Below, piece by piece: positions 46,802 to 55,703 of a stretch of 64,000 nucleotides of DNA. Location: NCBI RefSeq assembly GCF_003387075.1, contig NZ_QUMQ01000001.1, positions 1,612,001 through 1,676,000 on the forward strand, written 5' to 3'. The notes below the pieces were generated by a model that worked only from the letters and a program-made list of their open reading frames with translations, was not told the origin of the DNA and did no database searches. The translations under genes were made by a program, and so were the position numbers. The stretch's first letter is position 1. Each line of letters begins with the position of its first letter. The DNA is from Asanoa ferruginea. Its GTDB lineage: Bacteria; Actinomycetota; Actinomycetes; Mycobacteriales; Micromonosporaceae.

Positions 46802-47548
46802 TCATTGCGTGGCCGCCTCCAGGAGCGCGCGCAGCCGGCCGATCGCGGTCGCGTCACCCTCCACACGGACCGCGCTGTCACCCACCCGGCGCCAGAGCCA
46901 CAACAGCACGTCGTGGGGGCCGCCGGACACCTGCGCCACCGCCTGCCCGGCCGTCTCGGGTGCGATCTCGACACTGCCGTGGTCGAGCCGGACCAGCCAG
47001 CGGGCGCCGCCGGCGCTGACCATGACCGCCCGGTTGCCGTTGGCACGCAACAGGTCGCCGAAATCTTCGGGCCATTGCCGGGTGGCGTAGGACAGGAAGA
47101 CCTCGAGCACCTCGGCGATGCCGTCGTCGGCCAGCTCGGCCGGGATGCGCGAGATGGGCAGGTTGGCGGCCAACTCGGCGTCGACCCGGTGGATCACTGT
47201 CTCCTGCGCCATCCGGCGGACCCAGAAGCCGACCGTCTGGTCCGGCTCATACCAGGTCGGGCAGGGCTGGTCGTCGGGTCGCTCGGCGAACTCGGCCACC
47301 AACTCGGTGTAGGCCCGGTCGAGCAGCGCCAGCGTCTTCTCCCCGGTCGGCTCCGGCGGCCACGGCTTGGGCAGGGCGCCCCGCCGCATGGTCTCGACCT
47401 TGTGCAGGTAGACGTGTGCGACGTGGCCGACCAGGTCGTCGACCGTCCAACCCGGACACGACGGCACCGGCTTCGATAAGTCGACGGCTGCCGCGCGCAG
47501 GTTGTTGAAGTCAGCGTCGAGACATCGGAGGAATACGTCGCGCGTCAT
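46802..47548 (-). CDS. maleylpyruvate isomerase family mycothiol-dependent enzyme
   Basis: 248 residues. The N-terminal DinB-like four-helix domain has MTRDVFLRCLDADFNNLRAAAVDLSKPVPSCPGWTVDDLVGHVAHVY, with metal-binding His in HVAHVY, and AQETVIHRVDAELA with a second His. The C-terminal MDMPI_C domain follows (ARWLVRLDHGSVEIAPE, GGPHDVLLWLWRR). Members use mycothiol, the actinobacterial thiol, for isomerisation or transfer. The real substrate is unknown. ATG 47546-47548 fits the family start; no strong ribosome site is seen. Confidence 0.88.
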   Translation of the reverse strand: MTRDVFLRCLDADFNNLRAAAVDLSKPVPSCPGWTVDDLVGHVAHVYLHKVETMRRGALPKPWPPEPTGEKTLALLDRAYTELVAEFAERPDDQPCPTWYEPDQTVGFWVRRMAQETVIHRVDAELAANLPISRIPAELADDGIAEVLEVFLSYATRQWPEDFGDLLRANGNRAVMVSAGGARWLVRLDHGSVEIAPETAGQAVAQVSGGPHDVLLWLWRRVGDSAVRVEGDATAIGRLRALLEAATQ

Positions 47549-47603
47549 GTCGGACAGCAAACCAGATCGGTGTGACACCGACGCGCCCGCGCGCCGCGCC
47601 AAC

Positions 47604-47741
47604 TCAGACCCGTTCGGCGACCGACCCGCCCGGCACCGCCGGGCCGCAACCAGGCGTCGCCGCTCTACGACTGACCCAGTCGGCACCGCCGGCGGCGCAA
47701 CTGATCAGACCCGTTCCGAGACCGACCCCGCTGGCACGCCC
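47604..47741. repeat. duplicated 3' end of the MFS gene
   Basis: The 37 bases at 47604-47640 and those at 47705-47741, which hold the MFS stop, agree at 30 of 37 positions. Both would encode a tail of the type GSVxERV-stop on the minus strand. A third partial copy (ACCCAGTCGGCACCGCCGG) is near 47673. The extra copies lie downstream of the MFS stop. Confidence 0.65.
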
Positions 47742-49039
47742 GCCGCCATCGGCACTGCCGCAGCCGCGAGCGGCACGATCCGCAGGCTGGGCACCGGGCG
47801 AAGGAGGATCCGCAGCCGGTTTCCGCTGCGCCGCAGCTCGTAGGCCAGGGCCAGCGTCGTCGCGACGAGGGCGGCCGCGCCGCCGAGCCAGATCGCCGCG
47901 CCGGCGCCGTAGCGGTCGGCGAACCAGCCGACCAGTGGGCCGGAGACCGGGTTGACGCCCATGAAGACCAGCACCCACAGGGCCATCACCCGGCCGCGGA
48001 AGGCCGCGTCGGTGCCGAGCTGGACCCGCTGGTTGGCCGCCTGGGCGAAGAGGACCATGAAGAATCCGGTGGGTACGAGCGCCGCGACCACCAGCCAGTA
48101 GACCGGCAGGATGCCGACCAGGATGCCGAACGCGCTGAAGACCATCGCCGAAGCGAGGACCGTGTAGACCGAGGGGCGGGCCCTGCGGGTGCCGCCGACC
48201 AGCGCGCCGACCAGGGCGCCCAGGCCGACTGCGGTGGTGAACAGGCCGAACGAGGCCGCGCCGGTGTGGAAGCCGGTCTTGGCCAGCGCCTGGAGGGTGA
48301 CCGGGAAGTTGAAGAGGGTGAACGCCAGGACGCTCATCAGCACCATCGGCAGCATCAGGTCGGGCCGCTGGCGCACGTAGCGCAGGCCGTCGATCACCTT
48401 GGCCGGTTCGCGGGTGGCGGCCGTGGCCAGCTCGGAGCGGTAGAGCTCGGCCGGGCGCATCCGGAACAGGCAGACCAGCGGAGCGACCGCGAGGACGGCG
48501 CTGAGCACGAACACCGGGCCGACGTCGAACAGCGCGATCGCGATGCCGGCCAGCGAGGGGCCGACCACCCGGGCGCTGTTGAAGGTGGCCGCGGACAGGC
48601 CCAGCGCGTTGGGCAGCAGCCGCGTCTCCACCAGCTCGGAGACGAACGACTGGCGCACCGGCGTCTCGACCGCGCTGGCCACGCCGAGCAGGGTGGCGAA
48701 CACATACACGTGCCAGAGCTGCGCGGCGCCGCTCACCACCAGGATGCTGAAGAGGATGCACAGCGTGGTCCACGCGAAGTTGGCGACAAAGAGGATCTTC
48801 CGCTTGTCATAGCGATCGGCGAGCCGCCCGGAGAGCAACGTCAGCACCAGCACCGGCGTGAACTGGAGTGCCGTGACGATGCCGAGTTGGGCCGCGGTGC
48901 CGCCCAACTGGAACACGAGCCAGTCCTGCGTCGTGAACATCATCCACACGCCGATCAGCTTCACGAGCTGACCGAGCGCGAAGAGCCGGTAGTTCCTCAC
49001 CTGGAGGGACTGGAACGTGGTGTTGAGCCTGGCCCGCAA
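47705..49039 (-). CDS. MFS transporter (MFS_3 type)
   Basis: 444 residues with about twelve membrane helices. VRNYRLFALGQLVKLIGVWMMFTTQDWLVFQL, LTLLSGRLADRYDKRKILFVAN (motif A) and GVASAVETPVRQSFVSELV are seen. FRGRVMALWVLVFMGVNPVSGPLVGWFAD in the second half is typical of actinobacterial MFS_3 exporters. The start is a TTG (49037-49039) with AGGAGG about 11 bases upstream. It lies 68 bp downstream of a MarR gene read in the same direction, which probably controls it. It carries a Ser/Val/Ala tail whose DNA is duplicated past the stop. Confidence 0.9.
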   Translation of the reverse strand: MRARLNTTFQSLQVRNYRLFALGQLVKLIGVWMMFTTQDWLVFQLGGTAAQLGIVTALQFTPVLVLTLLSGRLADRYDKRKILFVANFAWTTLCILFSILVVSGAAQLWHVYVFATLLGVASAVETPVRQSFVSELVETRLLPNALGLSAATFNSARVVGPSLAGIAIALFDVGPVFVLSAVLAVAPLVCLFRMRPAELYRSELATAATREPAKVIDGLRYVRQRPDLMLPMVLMSVLAFTLFNFPVTLQALAKTGFHTGAASFGLFTTAVGLGALVGALVGGTRRARPSVYTVLASAMVFSAFGILVGILPVYWLVVAALVPTGFFMVLFAQAANQRVQLGTDAAFRGRVMALWVLVFMGVNPVSGPLVGWFADRYGAGAAIWLGGAAALVATTLALAYELRRSGNRLRILLRPVPSLRIVPLAAAAVPMAAGVPAGSVSERV

Positions 49040-49107
49040 GGGTTTTGCGCCTCCTCGGAGATACGCGGAAGGTATGCGTCATCCACTGAGGACGAAGCGG
49101 CGCGATG

Positions 49108-49557
49108 TCAGGCGCGCGCGACCTTCTGCAGGATCTCCGCCGCCCGGCGGAGCGTGTCTCGCTCCTCCGGGGTCAGCGCGGCGAGTCGAGGGCCCAGCCA
49201 TTCATCGCGGGCCCGCTCGTGCTGGGCAAGGATCGCCCGCCCCGCCTCCGTGGCGGCCAGGATGACCTGGCGCCCGTCGGTCGGGTGCGGGGTGCGTTGC
49301 ACCAGCCCGCGCTCCTCCAGCTTCGCGACGATCTTCGTCATCGTCGGAGGCTGGACGCGTTCGACGTCGGCGAGCTCCCGGGGTGACAGCGCGCCCGCCA
49401 GCTGAAGGCTGGTCAGGGCGGAGAGCTGGGTAACCGTGAGATCTCCGACGGGGCGGGTCTGCCTGACCCGCCGGTTGAACCGGGTGATCGCATCGCGCAG
49501 CGATGACGCGAGTTGCGCCACCGAAACACGCTTAGCCGTCACCGTCCGCTCCGTCAC
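49108..49557 (-). CDS. MarR-family transcriptional regulator
   Basis: 149 residues. LTVTQLSALTSLQLAGALSPRELADVERVQPPTMTKIVAKLEERGLVQRTPHPTDGRQVILAATEAG is a complete winged-helix MarR domain, and the DGR wing tip is present. It sits just before the MFS exporter gene in the same direction, the usual drug- or metabolite-sensing arrangement. GTG 49555-49557 has AAGGA 4 bases upstream. A palindrome over and upstream of this site (49563-49575) suggests autoregulation. Confidence 0.93.
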   Translation of the reverse strand: MTERTVTAKRVSVAQLASSLRDAITRFNRRVRQTRPVGDLTVTQLSALTSLQLAGALSPRELADVERVQPPTMTKIVAKLEERGLVQRTPHPTDGRQVILAATEAGRAILAQHERARDEWLGPRLAALTPEERDTLRRAAEILQKVARA

Positions 49558-49562
49558 AATCC

Positions 49563-49575
49563 TTAGCTTAACTAA
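49563..49575. promoter_or_regulatory. candidate MarR operator
   Basis: TTAGCTTAACTAA is an imperfect palindrome (TTAG-N5-CTAA) of the kind bound by MarR proteins. It starts 5 bases upstream of the MarR start codon and covers the ribosome-binding area, so a bound repressor would block expression of marR and the MFS gene. Binding is inferred. Confidence 0.55.
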
Positions 49576-49624
49576 TGAGCCCAGCTAACAACCAGCGGTT
49601 ATGGCCCCGGTCACCCCAGCACGC

Positions 49625-51100
49625 CTACGCGATCAGGCTCTCGATCGGGCCACGGAGGAAGTAGACCACGAACAAAGCCGCGACGGCGTACAACAACGGG
49701 TGAACCTCCCGGCCCTTCCCCCGGGCGAGCTTGACCACGGCGTACGCGATGATCCCGGCCCCGATCCCGTTGGAGATCGAGTAGGTGAACGGCATCAGCA
49801 CGATGGTCAGGAACGCCGGCACCGCGATCTCGTAGTCGGTCCAGTCGATGCTGCGGACGGCCGTCATCATCAGGAAGCCGACGATCACCAGCGCGCCGGA
49901 CGCCGCCTCGAAGGGCACGACCGTGACCAGCGGTGCGACGAACATCGCGAGCAGGAAGAGGCCGCCGGTGACCAGGTTGGCCACGCCGGTGCGGGCACCC
50001 TCGGCGACACCCGACGCGCTCTCGATGAACGAGGTGTTGCTGGAGACGCTGGCCGCGCCGCCGGCGGCTGCTGCGACCGAGTCGACGAGCAGGATCTCCC
50101 GGGTGCGCGGCGGCATGCCGCTCGAGTCGAGCAGGTCGCCCTCCTGGCCGACCGCGACCATCGTGCCCATCGTGTCGAAGAAGTCCGTGATCAACAGGGT
50201 GAAGACGAACATCAGCACGACCAGCCAACCGGCGCGCGACCAGGAGTCGAAGATGTTGAACTTGCCCAGCAGCGACAGGTCGGGCAGATCGAAGATCTTG
50301 TCAGGCAGTGTGGGTACGTTGAGCGACCACCCGGTGGGCACGGGCTTGCCATCGACGAACGACGGGCCGATGTTGCCGATCGCCTCGACGATCACGGCCA
50401 ACACGGTCGCCGACAGGATGCCGATCAGGATCGCGCCGCGGACCTTGCGCACGAACAGCACGATCGTCAGCAGCAGCGCGAACACGAACACCAGCGCGGG
50501 CCAGCTCACCAACCGGCCGTTGATGCCGAGCCCGACCGGCACGGTGGTGCCGGCGGCGTCCGGGATCCGGCGCACGAAGCCCGAGTCGACCAGCCCGATG
50601 ATCGTCAGGAACAGGCCGATGCCGACCCCGATCGCAGCCTTGAGCTGGGTCGGCACGGCGCGGAAGATGCTCTCCCGCAGGCCCGTCAGCACCAGCACAG
50701 TGATCAGCAGGCCTTCGATGACCACCAAGCCCATCGCATCGGCCCAGGTCATCTGGGGCGCGATCTCGTAGGCGACCATCGCGTTGACGCCGAGGCCGGC
50801 GGCCAGCGCCAGCGGGAACCGGGCGACGACTCCCATCAGGATCGTCATCACCCCGGCGACCAGGGCGGTGGCGGCCGCGATCGCGGCGATCGCGAGGTGT
50901 GCGCCGGTGGCGTCGCTGGCGCTGCCCAGGATCAGCGGGTTGAGCACGACGATGTAGGCCATCGTGAAGAAGGTCGCGAAACCACCGCGCACTTCCCGGC
51001 CGACCGTCGAGCCACGGGCGCTGATCGAGAAGTATCGGTCGAACCCGCTCTCCGGGCGGTCTGGGCTGGTGGCCCGCTGTGTGGTCGGTGCCTCGGTCAT
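49625..51100 (-). CDS. NCS2/AzgA-type purine permease
   Basis: 491 residues of a guanine/hypoxanthine permease-like transporter. FDRYFSISARGSTVGREVRGGFATFFTMAYIVVLNPLIL and GLGVNAMVAYEIAPQMTWADAMGLVVIEG (substrate and transmembrane 3 region) are seen. Also present are LLITDFFDTMGTMVAVGQEGDLLD and SSNTSFIESASGVAEGARTGVANLVTG, both hallmark AzgA segments. About twelve to fourteen membrane helices. It imports purine bases with protons. ATG 51098-51100 has GGGGAG upstream. A 13-bp palindrome lies 50 bp upstream. Confidence 0.93.
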   Translation of the reverse strand: MTEAPTTQRATSPDRPESGFDRYFSISARGSTVGREVRGGFATFFTMAYIVVLNPLILGSASDATGAHLAIAAIAAATALVAGVMTILMGVVARFPLALAAGLGVNAMVAYEIAPQMTWADAMGLVVIEGLLITVLVLTGLRESIFRAVPTQLKAAIGVGIGLFLTIIGLVDSGFVRRIPDAAGTTVPVGLGINGRLVSWPALVFVFALLLTIVLFVRKVRGAILIGILSATVLAVIVEAIGNIGPSFVDGKPVPTGWSLNVPTLPDKIFDLPDLSLLGKFNIFDSWSRAGWLVVLMFVFTLLITDFFDTMGTMVAVGQEGDLLDSSGMPPRTREILLVDSVAAAAGGAASVSSNTSFIESASGVAEGARTGVANLVTGGLFLLAMFVAPLVTVVPFEAASGALVIVGFLMMTAVRSIDWTDYEIAVPAFLTIVLMPFTYSISNGIGAGIIAYAVVKLARGKGREVHPLLYAVAALFVVYFLRGPIESLIA

Positions 51101-51150
51101 GACCGGCTCCCCACGGAGATCATCGATTGACGGGGGCATCGTGCCACAGC

Positions 51151-51163
51151 CGGTGTTACACCG
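51151..51163. promoter_or_regulatory. palindrome in purine permease / DUF2530 divergent region
   Basis: CGGTGT-T-ACACCG is a perfect 6-bp inverted repeat with a single central base, in the 90-bp gap between two divergent genes. It could be the binding site of a purine-responsive repressor. No regulator gene is adjacent. Confidence 0.4.
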
Positions 51164-51190
51164 AAAGATCTTCCTGGTTACCCTTTTCGA

Positions 51191-51463
51191 GTGGCTGAGC
51201 AGCGGCAACAACCTCGGGTGGCACCGCTCGACCCGCCCATGACGCTATTCGCGGTCGGCGGCATGGTCATCTGGGCGGTCGTCGGGCTGGTGGTGCTCGC
51301 CTTTTTCCGCGACGGACGCGAAAACTGGCTATGGACCTGCCTGGCCGGATTCCTACTCGGATTCCCGGGCCTGGCGGTCATGATCAGGCACGACGCCAAC
51401 CGCCGGAGGCGGCGGCTGGCACCGGCTCAGTCTTCGACGGACTCGACTTCGCCGTCGTCGTAG
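51191..51463 (+). CDS. DUF2530 domain-containing membrane protein
   Basis: 90 residues. VAPLDPPMTLFAVGGMVIWAVVGLVVLAFFRDGRENWLWTCLAGFLLGFPGLAVM contains two membrane helices. The RHDANRRRRR segment that follows is the typical positively charged end of DUF2530 proteins in actinobacteria. Function is unknown. The start is GTG 51191. Its last 37 bases overlap the convergent DUF3027 gene. Confidence 0.88.
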   Translation: MAEQRQQPRVAPLDPPMTLFAVGGMVIWAVVGLVVLAFFRDGRENWLWTCLAGFLLGFPGLAVMIRHDANRRRRRLAPAQSSTDSTSPSS

Positions 51464-52200
51464 ACGGTGGGCAGCTCTTCGGGCGTCGCGTTTTCGGCGA
51501 GCGCCTCGGAGTGTGCGCCGCAGCCGTGGTCGTTGCTGACCGCGCGGCCGTCGTCGGGCGCGAACATGTTGCCGCAGACCCCGAAGGCCTGCCGCATGGC
51601 GCCGGCCAGGGGCAGGTAGAAGCCGCAGGTGACGCAGCGGGCGGCCTTCGGCGCGGCCGTGGCGATCGCCGCGTCGGGGCCGTGGTCGCCGTCGTACCAC
51701 CGCTGGGCGGTCTCCTCGCGACCTTCTTTCGACATCACCCGGATGCGGCCGAGCCCCAGCTCCCAGGTCACCTCGTCGACCGCCGGGTCATCGGAGAGCG
51801 TGTAGCCCGGCACGAGCCGGTCGTCGTCGGCCGGCGTCAACAGCAGGTCGCCGACGCCCAGGTCGCCCGGCTGGAGGCGGTCCTGCCAGGGCACCCAGCT
51901 CTGGGCGAGCAGCGCTTCGCTGCCGGGCAGCAGCACCGTCTCGCAGATCGTCACGTGCTTGCTGCGGGAGACGCGGGTCACTGTGACCGCCCACCGCCAC
52001 CCTCGGTAACCGGGTGTCTCGCAGGCAAAGTAGTGAGTGACTAGTCGCTCGCCCTCGGCAACCGCGTCGAGATGAGGGCCGACCTCAGAGGGGTCGACCT
52101 CGGTGACCGCCGACCGCGCGAGGTCGACGGCCGCGGCACAGACCTGGTCGAGCTTCGCGGATCGCACTGCCGCACTCCTGGTCACCCAGACATTCTTCAC
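51427..52200 (-). CDS. DUF3027 domain-containing protein
   Basis: 257 residues of the actinobacterial DUF3027 family. Seen are LDQVCAAAVDLARSAVTEVDPSEVGPHL, HYFACETPGYRGWRWAVTVTRV, WVPWQDRLQPGDLGVGDLLLTPADDDRLVPGY, then a cysteine-rich part. That part, CVTCGFYLPLAGAMRQAFGVCGN and a later CGAH, looks like a zinc ribbon. No role is established. It reads away from the MFS gene at 52245. Confidence 0.9.
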   Translation of the reverse strand: MKNVWVTRSAAVRSAKLDQVCAAAVDLARSAVTEVDPSEVGPHLDAVAEGERLVTHYFACETPGYRGWRWAVTVTRVSRSKHVTICETVLLPGSEALLAQSWVPWQDRLQPGDLGVGDLLLTPADDDRLVPGYTLSDDPAVDEVTWELGLGRIRVMSKEGREETAQRWYDGDHGPDAAIATAAPKAARCVTCGFYLPLAGAMRQAFGVCGNMFAPDDGRAVSNDHGCGAHSEALAENATPEELPTVYDDGEVESVED

Positions 52201-52244
52201 TACGCGTGTGGGCCCTCGACAGCGGGATGGGAGAGGATGGCTCC

Positions 52245-54242
52245 ATGCCGTTGATACGTCGCACCGGGTCGACGCTCGGCCGCCTCATCGGCACGACCTT
52301 CAAGGGCGGCCGCCTGGTCAGCCGGGGTGTGCGGCGCGGCGTCGGCACGGCCCGGTCGAAGGGCGCCCGCGGCGAAACCGGCATGATGCGCCTGTTCGAC
52401 CTGCATGCCGCTTCCTGTGCCGGCGACACCCTGATCACCATCGGGCTCGCCGGCACGATCTTCTTCGACGTGCCGCTCGGCGAGGCGCGCACCAAGGTCG
52501 CGCTCTACCTGTTCATCACGATGGTCCCGTTCGCGCTGCTGGCCCCGGTGGTCGGCCCGCTGCTCGACCATTTCCGGCACGGCCGCCGCTGGGCGCTGGC
52601 GGCGACGTTCCTCGGCCGGGCGTTCCTGGTCTGGGCGATCGCCGACAACTTCCACTCGTTCGCGCTCTACCCGGCGGCGTTCGGGGTGCTGGCCCTGTCC
52701 CGGGCCTACGGCGTGGCCAGATCGGCGGCCGTGCCCCGGCTCTTGCCCGAGGGCCTCGGGCTGTCCCAGGCGGGCGCTCGAGCGAGCATCTACGGCACCG
52801 TCGCGGGCGCGATCGCGGCCCCCATCGGCGTCGGCGCCTTCGCGATCGGCCCGGCCTGGCCGCTGCGGATCGCCGCGGTGATCTTCATCGTCGGCATGGT
52901 GATCTCGCTCCGGCTGCCACCCCGGGCCGACTCCGACCCGCCGGAGACCGTGCCCCGGCCGATAGCGGCCATCTTCGGGGCGTTCGGCCGCAACGGCGAC
53001 CGGCCACTGTCCGGCCGCCTGGTGATCGCGACCCTGGTCGGCAGCGCCTCGCTCCGCGCGTTCTACGGCTTCCTGCTGCTCTTCCTGGCGTTCGCGGTCA
53101 AGGGCGGCTATCTCGACACCACGCTCTTCGGCCGCACTTTCAGCGACGCGATCGCGCTCAGCATCATGGGTGGCGCGCTGGGCGTCGGCACCTTCCTGGC
53201 CACGGCGGTCGGCACCCGGTTGCAGATCCACCGGCCGGTGGCGCTCCAGTCCAGCGGTCTGATCATCACCGCGGGCGTGGCGGTGCTGACCACGATCGAG
53301 TTCTCACTCGGGATGGTCGCGCTGCTCTGCCTGGTCACCGCGACCATGAGCGGCATCGCCAAGCTGTCCAACGACGCGACAATCCAGGAACGCGTCCCGG
53401 AACGGATGCGGGCCAGTGCCTTCGCACACTCCGAGACGGTGCTGATGTTGGCGTTCGTGGCCGGCGGTGGGCTCGGGCTGATCCCGGTCAGCGGCCGGCT
53501 CGGCATCGGCCTGCTCTCGGGCCTCATCGCCCTGGCCGCGCTGCGGGCGGTGCTGGTCGCCGGCAAGCTCCGCAAGGAACGCTTACACGGCCGGTTCGAC
53601 GTGGGCGACACGCCAGACGAGCCCGCCACGACGATCGACGCCGCGTCGCGCCGGGGCGCCGACGCGGGCCGGTCACCCGGCGCCTCCCGGTCGGCGGCAG
53701 ACGCCGGCCGCTCAACCGACACGACCGGGCCACGCGCGGACGCCGGGCGGACCCACGACACGGTCCGGCCAGGCGGCGACGCCGGCCGCTCTCCCGACGC
53801 GGCCTGGCCACGCGCGGACGCCGGGCGGACCCATGACACGGTCCGGCCAGGCGGCGACGCCGGCCGCTCTCCCGACACGGCCTCGCTACGCGCGGACGCC
53901 GGGCGGACCCACGACACGGTCCGGCCAGGCGGCGACGCCGCCCGGCGACCCGCCGACGCGTCCCGGGCGCCCGGCGACCGATCCGCGGGGCCTCGTCCAC
54001 GCCAGGCCGGCGAACCGGCGGCCACAGCCGAGCTTCCGCGGGCCGGACGCCGGTGGTGGCGGCGGTCGAAGGACGACGAAACGAAGCGCACGCTGCCCAT
54101 GCCCGCGGTGGACCCCGCCGACGACGGTGGCACGCAGCAGACCGCGGTCGCGCCGCCCGGCTACCACGTCTACCGGCCCAGCGTTCCGGTCGATGGCCCC
54201 GGCGAAGACCCGTGGCGCGACACCGCCGGCCCACCGGCATGA
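52245..54242 (+). CDS. MFS transporter with repetitive C-terminal tail
   Basis: 665 residues. After a basic N-terminus there are about 11-12 membrane helices up to residue 440 (GDTLITIGLAGTIFFDVPLG, SRAYGVARSAAVPRLLPEGL, NDATIQERVPERMRASAFA are MFS landmarks). The last 220 residues are a hydrophilic, probably disordered cytosolic tail. It holds about three copies of a 26-residue repeat built on ADAGRTHDTVRPGGDAGRSP and a final RRWWRRSKDDETKRTLPMPA. ATG 52245 has GAGAGG upstream. The stop overlaps the mqnB ATG. The substrate is unknown; the coupling hints at a link to menaquinone synthesis. Confidence 0.85.
   Translation: MPLIRRTGSTLGRLIGTTFKGGRLVSRGVRRGVGTARSKGARGETGMMRLFDLHAASCAGDTLITIGLAGTIFFDVPLGEARTKVALYLFITMVPFALLAPVVGPLLDHFRHGRRWALAATFLGRAFLVWAIADNFHSFALYPAAFGVLALSRAYGVARSAAVPRLLPEGLGLSQAGARASIYGTVAGAIAAPIGVGAFAIGPAWPLRIAAVIFIVGMVISLRLPPRADSDPPETVPRPIAAIFGAFGRNGDRPLSGRLVIATLVGSASLRAFYGFLLLFLAFAVKGGYLDTTLFGRTFSDAIALSIMGGALGVGTFLATAVGTRLQIHRPVALQSSGLIITAGVAVLTTIEFSLGMVALLCLVTATMSGIAKLSNDATIQERVPERMRASAFAHSETVLMLAFVAGGGLGLIPVSGRLGIGLLSGLIALAALRAVLVAGKLRKERLHGRFDVGDTPDEPATTIDAASRRGADAGRSPGASRSAADAGRSTDTTGPRADAGRTHDTVRPGGDAGRSPDAAWPRADAGRTHDTVRPGGDAGRSPDTASLRADAGRTHDTVRPGGDAARRPADASRAPGDRSAGPRPRQAGEPAATAELPRAGRRWWRRSKDDETKRTLPMPAVDPADDGGTQQTAVAPPGYHVYRPSVPVDGPGEDPWRDTAGPPA
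53727..53945 (+). repeat. 78-bp in-frame tandem repeats in the MFS tail
   Basis: About three 78-bp units (26 codons) with few differences. Each contains CGCGGACGCCGGGCGGACCC followed by ACACGGTCCGGCCAGGCGGC. The unit keeps the reading frame, so copy number can change without breaking the protein. Edges are approximate. Confidence 0.75.
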
Positions 54243-54865
54243 CGCTGCTCGTGGTGACGGCCGTCCAGCCCGAGGCCGACGCGGTCCGGGCCGGGCTCGA
54301 CGACCGGCTCACCGTGACCGCCGTCGGCGTCGGTCCCGCCGCGGCCGCCGCCGGCACCGCCCGGCTGCTGGCGCTGGCGGAGGCGGGCGGTCGCCCGTAC
54401 ACCGGCGTGGTCTTCCTGGGTATTGGCGGCGGTTTCGCCGGGCGTGTCGAGATCGGCGGCATCGCGATCGCGACCCGCAGCATCGCCGCCGATCTGGGCG
54501 CGGAGAGCCCCGACGGCTTCCTGCCGATCGACGAACTCGGCTTCGGCACGGCCCGGGTCGACGCCGACGCCGGCCTGGTCGCGACCCTGCGCGCGGCGCT
54601 GCCGGACGCGGCCCTCGGCACCGTGCTGACCGTGAGCACCGTCACGGGCACGGCAGCCTCGACGACAAAGCTCACCGCCCGGTTCCCCGACGCGGTGGCC
54701 GAGGGGATGGAGGGCTACGGCGTGGGCTGCGCCGCCGCCGGCCTCCCGTTCGCCGAGGTCAGAACGATTTCCAACGTGGTCGGTCCGCGCGACCGGGCGG
54801 CCTGGCGGATCCCGGCGGCGCTGGCCGCCCTCACCAAGGCCGCGGGGGCACTGGGGTTAGCGTGA
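54239..54865 (+). CDS. mqnB: futalosine hydrolase
   Basis: 208 residues of the nucleoside phosphorylase/hydrolase fold. It cleaves futalosine to dehypoxanthine futalosine in the futalosine menaquinone pathway. Seen are MTLLVVTAVQPEADAVRAGL, FLGIGGGFAG, IAIATRSIAADLGAESPDGFLPIDELGFG and VAEGMEGYGVGCAAAGLPFAEVRTISN. The Glu of EGMEG and the later RTISN(x)VGPRD are the family's active-site region. The ATG overlaps the MFS stop by 4 bp. mqnD follows 4 bp after its stop. Confidence 0.9.
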   Translation: MTLLVVTAVQPEADAVRAGLDDRLTVTAVGVGPAAAAAGTARLLALAEAGGRPYTGVVFLGIGGGFAGRVEIGGIAIATRSIAADLGAESPDGFLPIDELGFGTARVDADAGLVATLRAALPDAALGTVLTVSTVTGTAASTTKLTARFPDAVAEGMEGYGVGCAAAGLPFAEVRTISNVVGPRDRAAWRIPAALAALTKAAGALGLA

Positions 54866-54869
54866 GGGC

Positions 54870-55703
54870 ATGGCGCTCTCGCTGGCTTTCTCGCCGTGCC
54901 CCAACGACACGTTCGTGTTCCACGCCCTCGCACACGGGCTGGTGCCCGGCGCGCCGCCGGTCGAGGTGACCTTCGCCGACGTCGACGTGACCAACACGGC
55001 CGCCGAGAAGGGCGCGTTCGACCTGGTCAAGGTGAGTTACGCGGCGCTGCCCTGGCTGCTCGACGACTACGAGTTGCTGCCCTGCGGCGGCGCGCTCGGC
55101 CGGGGCTGCGGCCCGCTGGTGCTGACCCGGCCGGACGGCCCGCGCGACCTCGACGGTGCCCGGGTCGCGGTGCCGGGCGACCGCACCACCGCCTACCTGC
55201 TGTTCCGGCTCTGGGCGCAGGGGCAGCAGCCGGCGGTCATCGACGTGGTGCCGTTCCACGAGATCATGCCGGCGGTCGCGGCGGGCCGCTACGACGCCGG
55301 TCTGGTGATCCACGAGGCCCGGTTCACCTACCAGCGGCACGGCCTGACCTCGCTGGTCGACCTCGGCGAATGGTGGGAGGGCGACACCGGGCTGCCGATC
55401 CCGCTCGGCGCGATCCTGGCCAAGCGCGGCACCGTCGACCCGGCGGAGGCGACCGCCTGGGTGCGCGAGTCGGTGCGCCGCGCCTGGGCCGACCCGGCGG
55501 CCAGCCGCGACTACGTGCTCGCGCACGCGCAGGAGATGGAGCAGTCAGTCGTCGACCAGCACATCGGCCTCTACGTCAACGAGTTCACCGAAGACCTGGG
55601 CGAGGAGGGCCGCAAGGCGATCGACGCCCTCCTCGGCCGAGCCGCCGCAGCCGGGCTCGTGCCTCAGATCTCGAACTCGCGCGCCACCGCGTGGATGAGC
55701 TGA
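54870..55703 (+). CDS. mqnD: 1,4-dihydroxy-6-naphthoate synthase
   Basis: 277 residues. It turns cyclic dehypoxanthine futalosine into 1,4-dihydroxy-6-naphthoate in menaquinone synthesis. The family signature [22 protein letters not shown] is at the start. It also has [54 protein letters not shown] and the conserved [17 protein letters not shown] loop with its catalytic region. It forms an operon with the MFS gene and mqnB. Other pathway genes (mqnA, mqnC) are not in the window. Its last 40 bases overlap the convergent cold-shock gene. Confidence 0.93.
   Translation: MALSLAFSPCPNDTFVFHALAHGLVPGAPPVEVTFADVDVTNTAAEKGAFDLVKVSYAALPWLLDDYELLPCGGALGRGCGPLVLTRPDGPRDLDGARVAVPGDRTTAYLLFRLWAQGQQPAVIDVVPFHEIMPAVAAGRYDAGLVIHEARFTYQRHGLTSLVDLGEWWEGDTGLPIPLGAILAKRGTVDPAEATAWVRESVRRAWADPAASRDYVLAHAQEMEQSVVDQHIGLYVNEFTEDLGEEGRKAIDALLGRAAAAGLVPQISNSRATAWMS

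Noticed and set aside
47604-48773. 389-residue frame antisense-strand shadow of the MFS gene
   Set aside because: Same strand as the MFS gene but out of frame, Arg/Pro/Gly-rich; its tail only reflects the duplicated gene end.
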